Shown here in pieces: positions 8,244-16,999 of a DNA stretch of 64,000 nucleotides. Positions within the stretch are counted from its first letter, which is position 1. Each line of letters opens with the position of its first letter. Source of the DNA: Halalkalibacillus halophilus DSM 18494. GTDB lineage: Bacteria; Bacillota; Bacilli; Bacillales; Alkalibacillaceae. The notes under the pieces were generated by a model. It saw only the letters and a program-made list of their open reading frames with translations, was not told the origin of the DNA and made no database searches. Location of the stretch: contig NZ_AUHI01000006.1 in NCBI RefSeq assembly GCF_000423105.1, positions 135,549 through 199,548 of the forward strand, in the 5' to 3' direction. The position numbers and the translations under genes are program-made.

Positions 8244-9473
8244 TTAGTCAAGCTCAATAGGCTCCAACTCATTCACCGACTTATTCCCATTTTTAAATCG
8301 AACCGTAATCAGACACCCTAAGAATAATAATGCCGCACAAATTCCAATCGCAATTTGTGGTCCTACCCATTCCGATACACTACCTGCAAATAGGTTTCCT
8401 ATAATTGCGACTGTACCTGCCAGAAGCATTCCACCCCCACCAATTCGTGCTAAATAATGGTTTGGCGTAATCGCCTGTCTAGCAGATCCGTTTACCACAA
8501 AAGCCATAGACAAAGCACCATCAAACAAGAACATTCCAAGCATTAACAACAGGAGTAAATCTGTTGAAAGTAGCAAAACTAAGCCAAATCCTGAGACAGC
8601 CATTAAAAAAGCATAAAGTAATCTCCATGGCTTGTCTTGGACTTTTTGAAGAATAAACACACCTACTAGATTACCTGCTCCAGCTGCAGACAACACTAAT
8701 CCCGTCTGCCACTCACTCATTCCCAGTGTTTGATTTGTATAAATAATAACCGTTAACGTGACCGCTGTTGTAGTGAAGTTTAAGATCCCCATATGAGAAG
8801 AGGTAAACCTTTGATACTCATTTTTGAATAATAACTTGATGTTAGCTAAAGAGCCTACATAGGACTGCATATATGTTTTCTTTATGGGATCAACTTTTTT
8901 CTTCTCCTTATAACTAAGAAATAAAATCCCTAGAAAGGAAATCAAATAAGTAGTCGCATCAATACTCAATACCGCCGCGACCCCATATGCAGATAAGACA
9001 ATTCCCGCCAAAGTTGGACCAAATAAAGTACTTACTGCATCCGCACCTTCAAAGCTATTGTGAGCTTTCACGAGATTATTTCTCCCGACCACTCCTGGTA
9101 CCATAGCTCCAAACGAAATTCTAAAAAACAACCCAGATGCACCTAGAATAAGTAAGCTCCCTGCCAGCATCCAGATCGTTAACTGATCCGTGACCACAAA
9201 TAGGACAAGAGCAACCATGGTCATAAAACTAATCGCTTCTGAAAGCAAAGCAACACTTCTCTTACGCTGGTTTTCAATCCAACTACTTGCTGGTAACGAC
9301 AAAAACAGTGGAGCAAGTTGCGAACAAACCACCACTAACGCTGCATGCCACGGAGAACCCGTTAACTGCAAAACAATAAGCGGAATCGCAATTTCACTAA
9401 ATCGATTCCCAAATATAGTCGCCAATTGACCAAACCATAATACTTGAAAGTTTCTCTCTTTATATAAACTCAT
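8244..9473 (-). CDS. MFS family transporter
   Basis: A 409-residue, 12-helix major facilitator with the layout of the MefA/enterobactin-exporter-like group of drug efflux proteins (N-terminal KERNFQVLWFGQLATIFGNRFSEIAIPLIV). The loop between helices 2 and 3 (ENQRKRSVALLSEAI) corresponds to the family's motif A region. The substrate cannot be told. I place the start at the ATG at 9473, 11 bp after AGGG. A GTG three codons earlier would be too close to it. The 66-residue membrane gene follows. Confidence 0.8.
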   Translation of the reverse strand: MSLYKERNFQVLWFGQLATIFGNRFSEIAIPLIVLQLTGSPWHAALVVVCSQLAPLFLSLPASSWIENQRKRSVALLSEAISFMTMVALVLFVVTDQLTIWMLAGSLLILGASGLFFRISFGAMVPGVVGRNNLVKAHNSFEGADAVSTLFGPTLAGIVLSAYGVAAVLSIDATTYLISFLGILFLSYKEKKKVDPIKKTYMQSYVGSLANIKLLFKNEYQRFTSSHMGILNFTTTAVTLTVIIYTNQTLGMSEWQTGLVLSAAGAGNLVGVFILQKVQDKPWRLLYAFLMAVSGFGLVLLLSTDLLLLLMLGMFLFDGALSMAFVVNGSARQAITPNHYLARIGGGGMLLAGTVAIIGNLFAGSVSEWVGPQIAIGICAALLFLGCLITVRFKNGNKSVNELEPIELD

Positions 9474-9654
9474 TTTTATCACATCCCTAATTCTTTCTAT
9501 TTACATTTAGGGATTTAATCACATTGGAAACACTCCTTGGCTTTCACATTTTTGATGTTTTTTCCATTTAAGCATTGTTATTCTGTTTGGTCAAATTCGT
9601 TTAAGAAACTCTAACATCTTTTTATTCGAAAACATCTCAGTATCAAAATAGACT

Positions 9655-11319
9655 CTATCTTTCTTCCTCCACAAATATTTTAGAGGTAGGTTGTTCTAAA
9701 GAGCTTATCAACTGTTCTAACTCTTTTTTGTATTGCTTCATTTCGGCATCAGTCCAGTTTAGTAAATATGCCATACATGCGATCACTTCATTTTTCCACC
9801 TCTTCACCCAGGCCACATCAAATAAAAGCGCACTGGTACGCCGCATAAAGTAGTCAATCGGGGTTGCTGTCATTTCATATTGGATTCCATAAACAACTGA
9901 TAAATAAATATCTGCAGGTAGTTTGAAGTTTTCACTTGGTTTGGTCTCTAAATTTAACAAGGTATCCACATTTGATCCATAAAGATCTACTAACCAACGA
10001 CTCTGATCTTCCGTTAAACCACTATTCATAGCTAATTCTAATTTTTTGTCTTTAAAGTTTTGAAAATTATCTGCTCCTCCTACATCTCCTCCAGAAATAG
10101 GCAGACTTTTTGTTTGAGATTTCACTTGAAGCGTCGGGAATGTGAAATCTATTACTTTTTCAGCCATTTTTCGATAACCTGTTAATTTACCACCTGCGAT
10201 TGTAACCAAGCCTGAGCTCGATTGCCATATTTCATCTTTGCGAGATATTTCTGAAGGATTCTTTCCTTTTTCATGTATTAATGGCCGAATACCTGCCCAA
10301 TTAGATTCTATCTGTTCGACAGTAATACGGATGCTTGGGAACATATAACCAATAGCACTTAATATATAATCGATTTCTTCCTCAGTAATAACTGGCTCCG
10401 TTTTATCTCCTTGGTAGAATGTATCGGTGGTCCCAACATATACTTTGTTTTCCCTTGGGATCGCAAACAGCATTCTTCCATCTGGTGCATCAAAATAAAC
10501 AGATTGTTTCAAAGGAAAATGCGATTGATCGATAACAATATGAGCTCCTTTAGTTAAAAGTAAGTTCTTTTCCGTTTCGTTTTCTACTTGATCTATCTTT
10601 CGAATGTCATCCACCCATGGTCCTGTTGCATTAACTACCTTTTTCGCATTTATGTTAAAGAGATTAGTCGATAATTGATCTTCAATAACCGCTCCAGCCA
10701 CTTGATCTTCTTTATATAATAGATTTGTTACTTTTACATAGTTGAGTACTTTTGCTTCATGAAATACTGCTGCTTTGATTACTTCAAGAGTTAATCGTGC
10801 ATCATCGGTACGGTATTCCACATAACAACCACTAGCTTTTAGTCCTTCTTCTTTTATTAACGGTTCTCTTTGTAAGGTTTCTGATTTCGATAACATTTTT
10901 CGTCGTTCTGCCTTTTTTACCCTCGCCAAGAAGTCATACACTTTTAAACCTAATGACGTGCTAAATTTTCCAAAAGATCCATTTACGTGTATAGGGAGCA
11001 TCATTTCTTCCGGTTTTGTTACATGTGGGCCATTTTCATATACGATTGCCCTTTCTTTACCTACATCAGCAACGAGTCCAACTTCTAATTGCTTTAAATA
11101 ACGCAATCCCCCATGAACTAGTTTTGTCGATCGACTAGATGTGCCAGAAGCAAAATCTTGCATCTCAATTAACGCAACCTTCAGCCCCCTAGTCGCTGCA
11201 TCTAAAGCTATACCCGCACCAGATATCCCCCCTCCAATAACTAGTAAATCATATGTTCCTTCTGACATTTCATTGATTATTTTATTTCTATTTCGTGTAG
11301 AAAACTGATTATTTTCCAT
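9655..11319 (-). CDS. glpD: Aerobic glycerol-3-phosphate dehydrogenase GlpD
   Basis: A 554-residue FAD enzyme that oxidises sn-glycerol-3-phosphate to dihydroxyacetone phosphate and passes electrons to the quinone pool at the membrane. The dinucleotide-binding motif VIGGGISGAG lies near residue 28, and family blocks such as SSRSTKLVHGGLRYL and the TDDARLT segment follow. The length matches Bacillus GlpD (about 555). The start has GGGAGGAG upstream. It lies downstream of glpP and glpK but is separated from glpK by a leader with an intrinsic terminator, the expected control point for GlpP antitermination. Confidence 0.97.
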   Translation of the reverse strand: MENNQFSTRNRNKIINEMSEGTYDLLVIGGGISGAGIALDAATRGLKVALIEMQDFASGTSSRSTKLVHGGLRYLKQLEVGLVADVGKERAIVYENGPHVTKPEEMMLPIHVNGSFGKFSTSLGLKVYDFLARVKKAERRKMLSKSETLQREPLIKEEGLKASGCYVEYRTDDARLTLEVIKAAVFHEAKVLNYVKVTNLLYKEDQVAGAVIEDQLSTNLFNINAKKVVNATGPWVDDIRKIDQVENETEKNLLLTKGAHIVIDQSHFPLKQSVYFDAPDGRMLFAIPRENKVYVGTTDTFYQGDKTEPVITEEEIDYILSAIGYMFPSIRITVEQIESNWAGIRPLIHEKGKNPSEISRKDEIWQSSSGLVTIAGGKLTGYRKMAEKVIDFTFPTLQVKSQTKSLPISGGDVGGADNFQNFKDKKLELAMNSGLTEDQSRWLVDLYGSNVDTLLNLETKPSENFKLPADIYLSVVYGIQYEMTATPIDYFMRRTSALLFDVAWVKRWKNEVIACMAYLLNWTDAEMKQYKKELEQLISSLEQPTSKIFVEEER

Positions 11320-11351
11320 TTAAAAACTCCTCCCTCGTACAATCTAAATAT

Positions 11352-11406
11352 AAAAAAGACCACACGAAAAACGCTAAGGGAATTATCCCTTATGTTTCGT
11401 GTAGTC
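11352..11406 (-). promoter_or_regulatory. glpD leader terminator, probable GlpP antitermination site
   Basis: On the minus strand the leader forms a long hairpin. The outer stem AGAC-U-ACACGAAA pairs with UUUCGUGU-G-GUCU (one U-G pair). An inner stem UAAGGGA/UCCCUUA lies within it, and six U residues follow (11357-11352). It sits 33 bp before the glpD start. In B. subtilis the antiterminator GlpP with glycerol-3-phosphate allows readthrough of just such a hairpin. The presence of glpP in the same operon supports this role. A separate glpD promoter was not pinned down. Confidence 0.8.
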
Positions 11407-11457
11407 TCTCCAAGTCTCTGACCAATTTATTAACTTATTTATATCGAATACAATCGT

Positions 11458-12948
11458 TTATTTAAAAATCATCGTTGCTTGCACTGCTTTCTTCCAGCCA
11501 CTATAAAGTTCATTACTGATTTTGTTTTTAAGCAGTGGCCGAAATTCTCTAGCAATTTCTACTTGTCTAGTAATGGTATCTAGATCTTTCCAAAAACCAA
11601 CACTTATACCAGCTAAACATGCAGCTCCAAATACAGTCGATTCACTAACTTCAGATCTTTCAACTGGCACTCGTAATAAATCGCTTTGAAATTGAATAAG
11701 AAAATTATTTTGTGCAGCACCGCCATCCACTTTAAGTGATTGCAAAGTTATATTAGAATCATTTTCCATGGCTGTTACGACATCTTTTGTTTGAAAGGCA
11801 ATTGATTCTAAAGTTGCGCGAATTAAGTGTTCTTTTGTAGTACCTCTAGTTAACCCAAAAATGGCACCACGCACGTCACTATCCCAATAAGGTGTACCTA
11901 AACCAACAAATGCCGGAACCATATAAACACCCTCAGTCGATTCTATACGTTGAACATGACGGTCCGTATCTTCTGCTCGTTCGATTAACTCTAACCCGTC
12001 TCGTAGCCATTGAATTGCTGAACCAGCTACAAATATACTGCCTTCTATGGCGTACGTCACTTTTCCATCTATTCCCCAAGCTATAGTCGTAAGTAATCCT
12101 GAGGTCGTTTGAATAGCCTCTTCGCCAGTATTCATCAGCATAAAACACCCAGTTCCGTAAGTGTTCTTAGCCATCCCTTTTTCAAGACATGCATTTCCTA
12201 TTAGTGCAGCTTGCTGGTCGCCCACTGCGCCAGATATTGGTATGGAATGACCAAAAAAAGCATTTGGATCTGTCCTAGAATAAATTTCAGATGAAGAAGT
12301 TACTTCAGGTAACATGGAAGACGGAATACTAAGAAGATCAAGTAGGTGACTATCCCATTTTAATTCATGAATGTTATACAATAACGTCCTTGAAGCATTT
12401 GAATAATCTGTTACATGCCTATTACCACCAGTTAATTTCCAAATTAACCAAGTATCCATTGTACCAAAAATTAATTGCCCATCCTCCGCCTGTTTATTAG
12501 CGCCTTCTACATGGTCAAGAATCCACTTGATTTTTGTAGCTGAAAAATATGGATCTATTTTTAATCCAGTTTTTTGACGAAAAATATCTTCCAGTCCATC
12601 CCTTTTCAAATCTTCACAGATCGCTGAAGTTTGTCTAGATTGCCAGACAATAGCATTATATATCGGAATCCCCGTTTGTTTATCCCATACGAGCGTTGTT
12701 TCTCTTTGATTAGTAATTCCAATCCCTGCAACTTGTTCTGCTGACACTCCTGATTCTAATAAGCAGTTTTCTATCACGGATAAAATCGATTCCCATATTT
12801 CATTCGCATCATGTTCAACCCAACCCGGGTGAGGAAAGTGTTGGTTAAACTCTTGTTGAGCAGAATAAACCACTTCCCCCTGTTTGTTGTATAAAAAGGC
12901 TCTAGAACTAGTTGTCCCTTGATCTAAAGCTAAAATATAAGTGTTCAT
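11458..12948 (-). CDS. glpK: Glycerol kinase GlpK
   Basis: A 496-residue FGGY-family kinase that phosphorylates glycerol with ATP to give glycerol-3-phosphate. The N-terminal DQGTTSSRA phosphate-binding loop, the HPGWVEHD segment, and the C-terminal GGAAQNNFLIQFQ are diagnostic. Length is normal. In the region where Firmicute GlpK carries the His phosphorylated by the PTS protein HPr (YHFYG), this protein reads NAFFG, so that His seems absent. It lies between glpP and glpD. No glpF facilitator is nearby. Confidence 0.96.
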   Translation of the reverse strand: MNTYILALDQGTTSSRAFLYNKQGEVVYSAQQEFNQHFPHPGWVEHDANEIWESILSVIENCLLESGVSAEQVAGIGITNQRETTLVWDKQTGIPIYNAIVWQSRQTSAICEDLKRDGLEDIFRQKTGLKIDPYFSATKIKWILDHVEGANKQAEDGQLIFGTMDTWLIWKLTGGNRHVTDYSNASRTLLYNIHELKWDSHLLDLLSIPSSMLPEVTSSSEIYSRTDPNAFFGHSIPISGAVGDQQAALIGNACLEKGMAKNTYGTGCFMLMNTGEEAIQTTSGLLTTIAWGIDGKVTYAIEGSIFVAGSAIQWLRDGLELIERAEDTDRHVQRIESTEGVYMVPAFVGLGTPYWDSDVRGAIFGLTRGTTKEHLIRATLESIAFQTKDVVTAMENDSNITLQSLKVDGGAAQNNFLIQFQSDLLRVPVERSEVSESTVFGAACLAGISVGFWKDLDTITRQVEIAREFRPLLKNKISNELYSGWKKAVQATMIFK

Positions 12949-12999
12949 TACATAACTCCCTCTAATTGAATCAATGTTACCTTAAAGCACGCACATGAT

Positions 13000-13557
13000 T
13001 TACTGTTCAAAATGTTTCCAAAGGTTAATATCAGAAGTTGTAATCGCAGTAGCACCCGCAATTAATGCTTGATTGACTTCGTTAGGTGTATCAATTAATC
13101 CCCCAGCAAATACTTCGGTTTTAGTTTCCTCATGAATCTCTTGAATAATCTTTGGAACTAGTCCTGGAAGTATTTCTATGTAATCAGGTTGAGTCTTCTT
13201 CACTTGAGCCACACTTCTTTGCAAAGCATTGGAATCAAGGATAAATATTCGTTGAATTGCCTTTATCCCTTTTTTCTTAGCAATTAAAATAACACTTGCT
13301 TTCGTAGAGACTAACCCATAAGGTTTGACCTCTTGACAAAGATACTCCGCAGCATATTCATCATTTTTTAAACCTTGAATTAAATCCACATGTAAGAACA
13401 TTTTCTTGTTGTGCTGGTTCGCTAACTTCATTACAGGTTTAACTTGAGAAATGTGCAATTCTAAAAAAACACCATACTTATAATTACTCTTTAGCATACG
13501 TTCAAAATCTTTCATACTCTTTATAGCAGGAAGAATTTTCTGCTCTTGTAAATTCAT
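13000..13557 (-). CDS. glpP: Glycerol uptake operon antiterminator GlpP
   Basis: A 185-residue TIM-barrel-like RNA-binding antiterminator. Characteristic segments are HVDLIQGLKNDEYAAEYL, the LIPGLVPKII-like EILPGLVPKII, and VFAGGLIDTPNEV, typical of GlpP. With glycerol-3-phosphate bound, GlpP stabilises the glpD mRNA and prevents termination in its leader. The gene is 51 bp upstream of glpK in the same direction, and GGGGGGT precedes the ATG. Length fits the family (about 185-190). Confidence 0.93.
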   Translation of the reverse strand: MNLQEQKILPAIKSMKDFERMLKSNYKYGVFLELHISQVKPVMKLANQHNKKMFLHVDLIQGLKNDEYAAEYLCQEVKPYGLVSTKASVILIAKKKGIKAIQRIFILDSNALQRSVAQVKKTQPDYIEILPGLVPKIIQEIHEETKTEVFAGGLIDTPNEVNQALIAGATAITTSDINLWKHFEQ

Positions 13558-13659
13558 ATATTACCCCCCTACGAACTGACTTTTGAGAATATTACTATGA
13601 ATAAGAGTAGCTCATTCAATGCTAAGAGGCAATTCATCTACTCACTATATCGAAATAAT

Positions 13660-13697
13660 TTAATTCCCCTCAGCAAATGAACTGCCAAGGGGATTAA
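13660..13697 (-). terminator. Probable terminator after the alpha/beta hydrolase gene
   Basis: Arms TTAATTCCCC and GGGGATTAA with an inner CAG/CTG pair form a hairpin 4 bp past the stop of the hydrolase gene. The U-run on the minus strand is weak (TTATTT), so efficiency is uncertain. Confidence 0.5.
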
Positions 13698-13700
13698 TTT

Positions 13701-15464
13701 TTATATTTGCATCGCTTGACCTGCAACAATATACCATGTGATTAAGAATGCGTTCACAAGTGCTGCAGCATAAATTGTTCCAGTCTTACGGAATAAGAAT
13801 GTGGAAACGAAAGCAACGATTAAATTCACAAATACGAATTGGTAAGCAACTATTGTGAGTAGAGGTTTCGCCCAAAGTAGTTCTCCTGTACTAAATAAAG
13901 TCACATACTGGATAACAAGCAAACCAACAATCCCTAATGCATTAATTGCAAAGTTAGCACTAAACCATTTCCAGAATGTTTTCTTTTCAGACGAAGAGTC
14001 TTTTAAACGAAGTTGGCCGTGTAAAATCACTCCATTTACAAGGAAGAAAATCAAGAATGGGATAAAGTAAGTTAATACTAATCCAAACTGAGTTAAACTC
14101 ATCGGTTTAAATGCCATAACCCAAATTCTAAAATCAATTCCGAAGAATAATGCAGCTGCTGAAACTGTCACGTATAGTAACCCTACAACAGTCAGTGCAT
14201 AAACAACTGATTTCCCGAGCGATTTACCATCTAATATCAATCCGTAATTTTGCATTGTTCCACCGTTATTTTTATTTCTAAAGTGGAAAATGGTTAACAA
14301 TGCAGCTGCAATCACAGCATTTAAAATTGCCCAAACGGCAAGACCAGTGGTAATATTTTGTCTTAACACTTCACCTGCTGGGAGCCAACCTTGACCCAAT
14401 TCTTGAAAATAAATGAAAGTCGCTGCCGGTATAATTGTTGCAATCAAAGCTCCGATTATCCAACCAATCATTGTTGGTTCCGCCTTAGATTCAGGCATTG
14501 ATCTAACTAATGAAGAGAAAAATGGAGCTCTTAATAAGTTACCTAATAAAGCAATCAATAACATAATCGCACCAATCAAAGCTACAAGTGTAGATAGCTC
14601 CTTAGCCTTCCATGATTGATCAGAAGCATCAATCGGAGTTGGTGCAGGCATTGCTTGATCCATAAATTCGATAACATGCCCAATTGATTCATTAGACCAA
14701 TGTGTGCCTGGATGAATGACAGGAGGTGCATAAAATACACGTGCTGATTGGTCATCAAATGACCCATAGACAACTTCTTGTTCCACAGGTTCATCAACAC
14801 CGAACACTTTTAACATCTTTTCAGAAGTATTTACATCAGAGGCTTTTGGTACACCCCACATTGTCAATGCAAATTCATCATATTCACTAAATAAAATCCC
14901 GTAGTTAAAAGCCGTATCAGCCGTAACTTCTCCAGAACCAAAAGTCTCTGTGGACGAGCTAATTTGGAAAACGGAATTAACCAAATCCGGATTTGTTGTA
15001 GCAGCATGTAAAGCTGACCAGCCTCCCATGGAATGTCCTGCTAACCCAACTTGATCATTATCAACAAATGGTAAATTGTGAGCGTACAATAATCCCGAAG
15101 TCATACCTCTGCTTAAATCAGAGGCAAATTGTTCGGAATACCCGTGACCGGTCATATCCATAGTTAGAACAACATACCCTCGCTTAGCAAGCTCAATACT
15201 AAAAGGAGCTTGCGCTTCTCTTGAATTTATATATCCATGCGTGTTCACTATTGTAGGATATTCTTCTTCCGGGTTAAAATTCGCAGGTTTATACATTTGT
15301 GCACTATGTACAATCCCGTCTTCACCAGTAAATCTTAAATCAGATATCTCCATCTCCCCTCCATCTGTTTGCACTTGGTAGGCGACAAAACTTCCAATCA
15401 AGATAATTACCATGGAAATAATTATTGCTAATGGTTTTGAAAAAAATCCTTTCACTTGTTCCAT
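13701..15464 (-). CDS. Alpha/beta hydrolase fused to a multi-pass membrane domain
   Basis: A 587-residue protein. One membrane helix near residues 10-30 is followed by an extracytoplasmic alpha/beta hydrolase domain (about 35-275). The nucleophile elbow GHSMGG lies near residue 143, NTHGY suggests the oxyanion region, and PGTHW may hold the catalytic His. Seven or so helices follow (about 285-587). Similar to secreted or membrane dienelactone/acyl hydrolases, but the substrate is unknown. The start has AAAAGGGGGAG. Upstream lie a cre-overlapped promoter and a terminator hairpin in the leader, so it is probably tightly regulated. Confidence 0.75.
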   Translation of the reverse strand: MEQVKGFFSKPLAIIISMVIILIGSFVAYQVQTDGGEMEISDLRFTGEDGIVHSAQMYKPANFNPEEEYPTIVNTHGYINSREAQAPFSIELAKRGYVVLTMDMTGHGYSEQFASDLSRGMTSGLLYAHNLPFVDNDQVGLAGHSMGGWSALHAATTNPDLVNSVFQISSSTETFGSGEVTADTAFNYGILFSEYDEFALTMWGVPKASDVNTSEKMLKVFGVDEPVEQEVVYGSFDDQSARVFYAPPVIHPGTHWSNESIGHVIEFMDQAMPAPTPIDASDQSWKAKELSTLVALIGAIMLLIALLGNLLRAPFFSSLVRSMPESKAEPTMIGWIIGALIATIIPAATFIYFQELGQGWLPAGEVLRQNITTGLAVWAILNAVIAAALLTIFHFRNKNNGGTMQNYGLILDGKSLGKSVVYALTVVGLLYVTVSAAALFFGIDFRIWVMAFKPMSLTQFGLVLTYFIPFLIFFLVNGVILHGQLRLKDSSSEKKTFWKWFSANFAINALGIVGLLVIQYVTLFSTGELLWAKPLLTIVAYQFVFVNLIVAFVSTFLFRKTGTIYAAALVNAFLITWYIVAGQAMQI

Positions 15465-15516
15465 TGTTTCTCCCCCTTTTATAGTATGCTAATAATCAGT
15501 GAAGACAATTGAATAC

Positions 15517-15558
15517 AAAAAAACACATACAATCCCCTGGATACAGTGATTATATGTG
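15517..15558 (-). terminator. Intrinsic terminator in the hydrolase leader (candidate attenuator)
   Basis: On the minus strand, CACATATAATC (15558-15548) pairs with GATTGTATGTG (15534-15524), with one mismatch, and seven U residues follow. It lies 53 bp upstream of the hydrolase start and downstream of a good promoter. It can therefore act as an attenuator for that gene, and also end transcripts of the cluster at 15.75-17.76 kb. Confidence 0.65.
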
Positions 15559-15599
15559 CTTCTCAATAGTCTCGGCACTAATATTAACTTTTAAAAACC

Positions 15600-15628
15600 A
15601 GTATATATGTTTTTGAAAGCGATTTCAA
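15600..15628 (-). promoter_or_regulatory. Sigma-A promoter overlapped by a cre site, reading toward the hydrolase
   Basis: On the minus strand TTGAAA (15628-15623), a 17-bp spacer and TATACT (15605-15600) form a good vegetative promoter. The 14-mer at 15614-15627, TGAAAGCGATTTCA, matches the CcpA consensus fully and overlaps the -35. CcpA would block RNA polymerase here, giving carbon catabolite repression of the hydrolase. Confidence 0.75.
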
Positions 15629-15752
15629 CAATTTTTAGACAATTAAAGCCAATTTTTATAGTTTATTGTGAATTCTCTATTTCAAAACAACTAGTTTGAG
15701 AAACTTGTTTTATACAATCTATGCGTCGAATACGAAAACATGAAAAAAGTTT

Positions 15753-15974
15753 TTATTTGTTTTCTCGATCATCCGGGACATACTCCATAATATCCCCAGG
15801 CTGACAATCTAAAGCCTCGCAAATTCCTTCCAATGTGGAGAACCGAATTGCTTTTGCTTTTCCGTTTTTTAATATAGATAAATTGGCCATCGTAATACCG
15901 ACACGCTCTGATAGTTCGGTTACACTCATTTTTCGCTTTGCCAACATCACATCGATATTTATGATAATCGCCAT
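15753..15974 (-). CDS. yozG: Small Cro/CI-type HTH regulator, YozG-like
   Basis: A 73-residue DNA-binding protein with a complete Xre helix-turn-helix (MSVTELSERVGITMANLSILKNGK) and the conserved continuation FSTLEGICEALDCQPGDIMEY. I chose the ATG at 15974, preceded by TGAGGTGAG. A GTG three codons earlier lies inside the Shine-Dalgarno. It directly follows a DUF2975 gene, as yozG follows yoaS in B. subtilis, so I infer it regulates this cluster. Confidence 0.75.
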   Translation of the reverse strand: MAIIINIDVMLAKRKMSVTELSERVGITMANLSILKNGKAKAIRFSTLEGICEALDCQPGDIMEYVPDDRENK

Positions 15975-15984
15975 TCGTCTCACC

Positions 15985-16467
15985 TCAGATTGTTAATTCA
16001 TTTTCCGCTTTAATATCAATCGCACTTATTAATAACTTCTGTAATAGAGAGGCAAACACTGCAATAACAAACGATCCAAAGATCACAGCCATCCCTATTG
16101 CGATTACTCCTGGTGCATCATCACGTTCTCCAAATATAAAGATAAATGGCATCATCAATATATAAATAAACGTAATCCACAGCCCACACCACTTAATACC
16201 TTTCAAAGATTGAACGGTTCGATTCGTAAATGCATCCCCTCGGTCAATATAACGCAACAATTTCATCACTTTGAATAAAGCAATATAAAAAGGAATCGCC
16301 GCCAAATACATCCCCACTATAATTGAATACATCACTACTTGGACAAAACTCCGGCTGTCTAATAAATCTATCATTAACATCGGTAATACGATGGCGCAAA
16401 GGGCAAGCACCCCAAGTCCAAGCAGCACTGCTACCATTCGCAAAAACCATATAGTACCTTTTTGCAT
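15985..16467 (-). CDS. DUF2975 membrane protein (YoaS-like), copy 2
   Basis: A 160-residue protein with four membrane segments and the DUF2975 layout: two N-terminal helices, a loop with YIDRGDAFTNRTVQSLKGIKWCG, then two more helices and a C-terminus ending ENELTI. Function is unknown. It is a paralogue of the next upstream gene, which ends ENELTV, and it is followed immediately by the YozG-like regulator. The start follows GGTGAGGGT. Probably part of one operon running 17.76-15.75 kb. Confidence 0.75.
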   Translation of the reverse strand: MQKGTIWFLRMVAVLLGLGVLALCAIVLPMLMIDLLDSRSFVQVVMYSIIVGMYLAAIPFYIALFKVMKLLRYIDRGDAFTNRTVQSLKGIKWCGLWITFIYILMMPFIFIFGERDDAPGVIAIGMAVIFGSFVIAVFASLLQKLLISAIDIKAENELTI

Positions 16468-16493
16468 ACCCTCACCTCTTCTGACACAGACTT

Positions 16494-16979
16494 TTACACA
16501 GTCAATTCATTTTCTTTTTTACTATTCACTACATCATCTAACAAGCTTTGTAAAACAAACGCAAAAGCGGAGATAACGATGGAGATTATAATAATCACAC
16601 TGCCAGCAATGACAATTTCAAAGGCGTTATGTACAGAGCCCATATAAACCACTAGCGGCATGGCGATTAAAAACATCCCTGCAATCCAAAAGCCACAAAT
16701 CTTAATGACTTTTAAAGCATTGATAGCTTGATCTGAAAACGTTTCTTTCCCGTCTATTAAGGTCAGCAAGCGGTAAGATTGAAACAAAGCTAAAAAATAA
16801 GGAAACGTGATTACATATAAATAACCCATCACTAACACTTCTAAGGTTCCTATCTGTGGAAAAGACTCTGCAACCGCTTCTGCTATAAAAGGGAAACCGA
16901 AAATAGCTAAAGCAATGATGGGTAGACTCAATAAAATAAGGACTATTTTTAAAAAGAAAGACGAGTTTAAAAACTTCAT
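16494..16979 (-). CDS. DUF2975 membrane protein (YoaS-like), copy 1
   Basis: A 161-residue, four-helix protein of the DUF2975 family. The central loop LIDGKETFSDQAINALKVIKICGFW and the tail KKENELTV align with the adjacent copy, so the two arose by tandem duplication. The sequences have diverged widely outside the loop and tail, which suggests an old duplication or distinct roles. B. subtilis has one such gene (yoaS) beside yozG and yoaT. Confidence 0.75.
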   Translation of the reverse strand: MKFLNSSFFLKIVLILLSLPIIALAIFGFPFIAEAVAESFPQIGTLEVLVMGYLYVITFPYFLALFQSYRLLTLIDGKETFSDQAINALKVIKICGFWIAGMFLIAMPLVVYMGSVHNAFEIVIAGSVIIIISIVISAFAFVLQSLLDDVVNSKKENELTV

Positions 16980-16999
16980 AACAGGAACACCTCCCTAAT

